Under the pieces are notes generated by a model, which saw nothing but the letters and a program-made list of their open reading frames with translations, was not told the DNA's origin and searched no databases. The translations under genes and the position numbers were made by a program. A stretch of DNA of 9,182 nucleotides from Deltaproteobacteria bacterium RBG_13_61_14 (GTDB taxonomy: Bacteria; RBG-13-61-14): positions 54,722-63,903 of the forward strand of contig MGQK01000053.1 of NCBI GenBank assembly GCA_001797815.1, read 5' to 3'. Below, piece by piece: positions 7,467-9,182 of the stretch (the first letter of the stretch is position 1; the number at the start of each line of letters is the position of its first letter).

Positions 7467-8177
7467 ATGAATTCAAAGCAGCACCGGATCCAGAAAGCAT
7501 TGAAGCGGGTCCTGGATGTCCTGATCGCGGGGACCGCCTTGCTCGTGCTCTCTCCTTTGATCCTGCTTCTGTCTCTGTTGATCCGGTTGACCACGGGAGC
7601 GCCGGTCTTTTTCCGGCACCAACGCCCAGGCTATCGAGCGAAAATTTTTACCTGCTACAAGTTTCGCACCATGACGGAGGCGCGGGATGAGGAGGGGAAC
7701 CTCCTGCCCGATGACCAGCGGCTGACCCGGGTGGGGAAATTCATGCGCTCCCTCAGCCTAGATGAACTGCCCCAGCTATTCAATGTGCTCAAGGGAGATA
7801 TGTCCCTGGTAGGCCCCCGTCCGTTGCTGATCGAATATCTCAAGCGATATACCCCGGAACAAGCGCGGCGCCATGAGGCGAAGCCTGGGATTACCGGCCT
7901 AGCCCAGGTGAAAGGAAGAAATGCGTTGCTTTTTAGCCAAAGGCTGGCTTACGACATTGAATACGTGGATCATTTCAGCCTCTGGTTGGACGTGAAAATC
8001 TTATTGTTGACCGCCCTCAAGCTATTCTTTCGGCGACTGGAGGATCGGGCAGGCCAGCATGTCTCGGTGGTGGATGATCTGGGGCTTCACCGGGACTCTA
8101 ATCCTACCCTTTTCCATGGCGGGAATCCCTCCGGGGCTCGGAAGGAGATGTCCGAAGCTAGGAGTCTGTCGGAATAA
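7467..8177 (+). CDS. PglC-like phosphoglycosyl transferase (bacterial sugar transferase)
   Basis: A 236-residue monotopic enzyme that transfers a sugar-1-phosphate from a nucleotide sugar to undecaprenyl phosphate, the first committed step of repeat-unit assembly. It is the short, catalytic-core form without the extra N-terminal helices of WbaP-type proteins. Residues 15-42 are the hydrophobic re-entrant helix, with the S29-P30 break seen in PglC. YKFRTM (64-69) is followed by SLDELPQLFNVLKGDMSLVGPRP (97-119), containing the catalytic D99-E100 dyad and R118. KPGITGLAQVKGR (139-151) and the DHF motif near 168-170 complete the core. The ATG follows the previous stop directly and has a GGAAAG Shine-Dalgarno at 7454-7459, seven bases upstream. 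About 45 residues beyond the core form a polar, Gly/Ser/Arg-rich tail longer than in PglC. It is the last gene before the AT-rich gap, and its stop is followed at once by TAG. Confidence 0.93.
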   Translation: MNSKQHRIQKALKRVLDVLIAGTALLVLSPLILLLSLLIRLTTGAPVFFRHQRPGYRAKIFTCYKFRTMTEARDEEGNLLPDDQRLTRVGKFMRSLSLDELPQLFNVLKGDMSLVGPRPLLIEYLKRYTPEQARRHEAKPGITGLAQVKGRNALLFSQRLAYDIEYVDHFSLWLDVKILLLTALKLFFRRLEDRAGQHVSVVDDLGLHRDSNPTLFHGGNPSGARKEMSEARSLSE

Positions 8178-8190
8178 TAGGTTGCTGATA

Positions 8191-8217
8191 TAGCATTATG
8201 CATAATTATACGTGCTA
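8191..8217. promoter_or_regulatory. Palindromic element TAGCA...TGCTA with inner 12-bp palindrome
   Basis: The arms TAGCA (8191-8195) and TGCTA (8213-8217) form an inverted repeat with a 17-nt spacer. Within it ATTATGCATAAT (8195-8206) is a perfect 12-bp palindrome. It lies 14 nt after the phosphoglycosyl transferase stop. It could be a protein-binding site or part of a 3'-end structure. No known operator consensus is recognised, and palindromes are easier to find by chance in AT-rich DNA. Confidence 0.3.
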
Positions 8218-8233
8218 AGTGCTTGATTTTTAG

Positions 8234-8254
8234 TCGGAGAAATTTTTTCTCCGA
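8234..8254. terminator. Terminator-like perfect stem-loop without a U tract
   Basis: TCGGAGAAA (8234-8242) and TTTCTCCGA (8246-8254) form a perfect 9-bp stem with a TTT loop, 57 nt beyond the end of the upstream gene. This is the strongest hairpin in the gap and a reasonable 3' end for the upstream operon. However, neither strand has a run of T after the stem (plus strand continues AAGGATC), so it does not meet the standard rho-independent form. It may instead stabilise the mRNA end. Confidence 0.4.
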
Positions 8255-8290
8255 AAGGATCATGGATTCTTATAAAATCAATCTGAGAAT

Positions 8291-8309
8291 TTATCACTAA
8301 CATTGATAA
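8291..8309. promoter_or_regulatory. Dyad TTATCA-N7-TGATAA, operator-like
   Basis: Perfect 6-bp arms TTATCA (8291-8296) and TGATAA (8304-8309) are separated by 7 bases, giving one-turn spacing suited to a dimeric helix-turn-helix regulator. The right arm overlaps a weak -35-like TTGATA (8303-8308). No specific regulator is implied by the sequence. Confidence 0.3.
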
Positions 8310-8332
8310 CGCATTAAAATTTCAAATATTTT
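8303..8332 (+). promoter_or_regulatory. Weak sigma70-like promoter candidate
   Basis: TTGATA (8303-8308) and TATTTT (8327-8332) are separated by 18 bp in AT-rich DNA, oriented toward the O-methyltransferase. The -10 box matches the consensus at only four of six positions, so this is speculative. It would give a leader of nearly 180 nt before the proposed GTG start. Confidence 0.2.
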
Positions 8333-8504
8333 GGCTAGGTTTTAAGGAAGCTGGCGGTGGTGGCCCCGGAAATCAGGAAAGCAAATCCGACACTGCCGGA
8401 TGGAATGCTTTGGGGCCACTGCGGGGCTTGGCGAAGGGTGGTGGAATGGCTTGCGTTCGTGGAGTGGATCGCGGAGGAACGGAGCAAAAAAAACTTTGAG
8501 CGAT

Positions 8505-8510
8505 GGAAGG
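8505..8510 (+). promoter_or_regulatory. Shine-Dalgarno GGAAGG setting the O-methyltransferase start
   Basis: GGAAGG ends 9 nt before GTG 8520. The other in-frame candidates, ATG 8400 and GTG 8559, have no comparable purine-rich site, so this motif decides the start. Confidence 0.5.
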
Positions 8511-8519
8511 CATACGAAT

Positions 8520-9182
8520 GTGATCAATCTCCGCCTCGTAATCAAGAATTCCGGCTACGTGAAAGTCACAGCCTGGGCTTTGCGCTCGAACCACCCGTGG
8601 CAAAATCTTTTAGCATGGAGAAAAAATTTATTATTTGCCTCGGTCATAACCGAAACCCTGGTCAGCTACGATCGGTTGCTGAATACCTACGAGCTGGCCC
8701 AGAAAGTGGCATCCCAGTCCCTGGAAGGAGCCTTTGTGGAAGGCGGGGTTTGGCGGGGGGGGGTAGCCGCGCTGATGAGCCTGGTCGCCCAGGAAGAGGG
8801 CAAAGGAAGAAGGACCCATCTTTTCGATAGTTTTGAAGGTTGTCCCCGCCCCACCTTGGAAGATCGGGAAGCGGTGTTGCTGTATCCTTCCCATCGGCAA
8901 GGGGAGGAGTTGGAATCCGTCGGCCTCTATGTGGCGAGCCTAGAAGAGGTGTCCAAGTTTCTTTTCCAGAAATTGAAGCTTTCCCCGGACTTGGTTAAGC
9001 TCCACCCCGGATGGTTTCAACACACCCTTCCCCGGGTGCGGAAACAAGTGGGCCCCATCTCGCTGTTGCGGATTGACGCCGACTGGTACGACTCGGTCAA
9101 AACCTGCCTCACCGAGCTTTACGACCAGGTAGTGCCAGGAGGTTATTTGATCTTGGATGACTACGGCGGCTACTCGGGTTGC
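8520..9182 (+). CDS. TylF/MycF-family SAM-dependent O-methyltransferase, 3'-truncated
   Basis: The first 221 residues of a methyltransferase of the TylF (macrocin O-methyltransferase) family, probably O-methylating a sugar of the glycan or its nucleotide precursor. Features: FVEGGVWRGG (72-81), the SAM-binding loop with E74; HLFDSFEG (100-107); LLRIDADWYDS (182-192); and PGGYLILDDYGG (206-217). D186 together with D213 and D214 corresponds to the metal-binding aspartates of TylF/MycF enzymes. The frame is open to the last base, so the C-terminal end lies outside. It is open upstream to 8346, but GTG 8520 is preferred for its GGAAGG site; sequence upstream of about residue 45 does not look family-like, so the start is uncertain. 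It is separated from the upstream genes by the AT-rich gap and could be a separate transcription unit. A run of nine G (8755-8763) encodes part of the SAM loop and could slip. Confidence 0.85.
   Translation, partial: MINLRLVIKNSGYVKVTAWALRSNHPWQNLLAWRKNLLFASVITETLVSYDRLLNTYELAQKVASQSLEGAFVEGGVWRGGVAALMSLVAQEEGKGRRTHLFDSFEGCPRPTLEDREAVLLYPSHRQGEELESVGLYVASLEEVSKFLFQKLKLSPDLVKLHPGWFQHTLPRVRKQVGPISLLRIDADWYDSVKTCLTELYDQVVPGGYLILDDYGGYSGC

Larger units (their letters stand above)
8178..8519. other. Intergenic block: AT-rich island then GC-normal stretch
   Basis: Between the phosphoglycosyl transferase and the O-methyltransferase there is no convincing gene. By hand count 8181-8340 has 48 G+C in 160 bases (30%), far below its neighbours. 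Several dyads lie there, including a palindrome at 8195-8206, a 9-bp stem-loop at 8234-8254 and a dyad at 8291-8309. At about 8341 the composition returns abruptly to about 57% (34 of 60 in 8341-8400). From 8346 to about 8490 all three plus-strand frames are open, but none gives a protein I recognise. Confidence 0.7.

Noticed and set aside
8353-8364. GGCGGTGGTGGC, resembling the ops/JUMPStart element GGCGGTAGCGTG of polysaccharide operons
   Set aside because: Only about 8 of 12 positions agree and it sits inside the cluster rather than at a clear operon head; the match is within chance for GC-rich DNA.
8400-8519. ATG 8400 as start of the O-methyltransferase
   Set aside because: It has no Shine-Dalgarno and adds a Trp/Gly/Ser/Arg-rich stretch unlike the family; GTG 8520 has a GGAAGG site.
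1-9182. CRISPR arrays, tRNA/rRNA genes, insertion sequences or attachment sites
   Set aside because: No direct-repeat arrays, tRNA-like cloverleaf, transposase motifs or flanking duplications were seen on either strand by eye.

Overview
The window holds an unbroken run of seven plus-strand genes for making a bacterial surface polysaccharide (O-antigen, capsule or exopolysaccharide type). The set looks like a Wzx/Wzy-dependent pathway. The coding DNA is GC-rich with bacterial-type tight gene packing, but no gene here is a taxonomic marker. I can only say that this is a bacterium with undecaprenyl-linked glycan assembly, probably with a two-membrane envelope. Both end genes run off the window.

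Layout: (1) 3-1130, 5'-truncated Wzx-like flippase. (2) 1109-3283, a large three-part protein with a Trm112-like zinc ribbon, a class I SAM methyltransferase and an APH-like kinase; it overlaps the flippase by 22 nt. (3) 3287-4699, PaaK/CapK-type adenylate-forming enzyme. (4) 4700-4786, an 87-bp gap with a small hairpin. (5) 4787-6238, Wzy-like O-antigen polymerase/ligase-family membrane protein. (6) 6270-7466, CapM-like GT4 glycosyltransferase. (7) 7467-8177, PglC-like phosphoglycosyl transferase that would start the glycan on undecaprenyl phosphate. (8) 8178-8519, an intergenic block: its first ~160 bp are about 30% G+C and carry several dyads, after which composition jumps back to normal. 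(9) 8520-9182, a TylF-family O-methyltransferase truncated by the window end.

Inferred working order: the phosphoglycosyl transferase loads the first sugar phosphate on the lipid carrier, and the GT4 enzyme (with others outside the window) extends the repeat unit. The flippase moves it across the membrane and the Wzy-like protein polymerises it. The two methyltransferases, the kinase domain and the adenylate-forming enzyme are probably decorating or end-capping activities. The most notable items are the methyltransferase-kinase fusion, which recalls the architecture of the chain terminator WbdD, and a nine-G tract lying exactly on the SAM-binding motif of the terminal methyltransferase, a possible phase-variation site.
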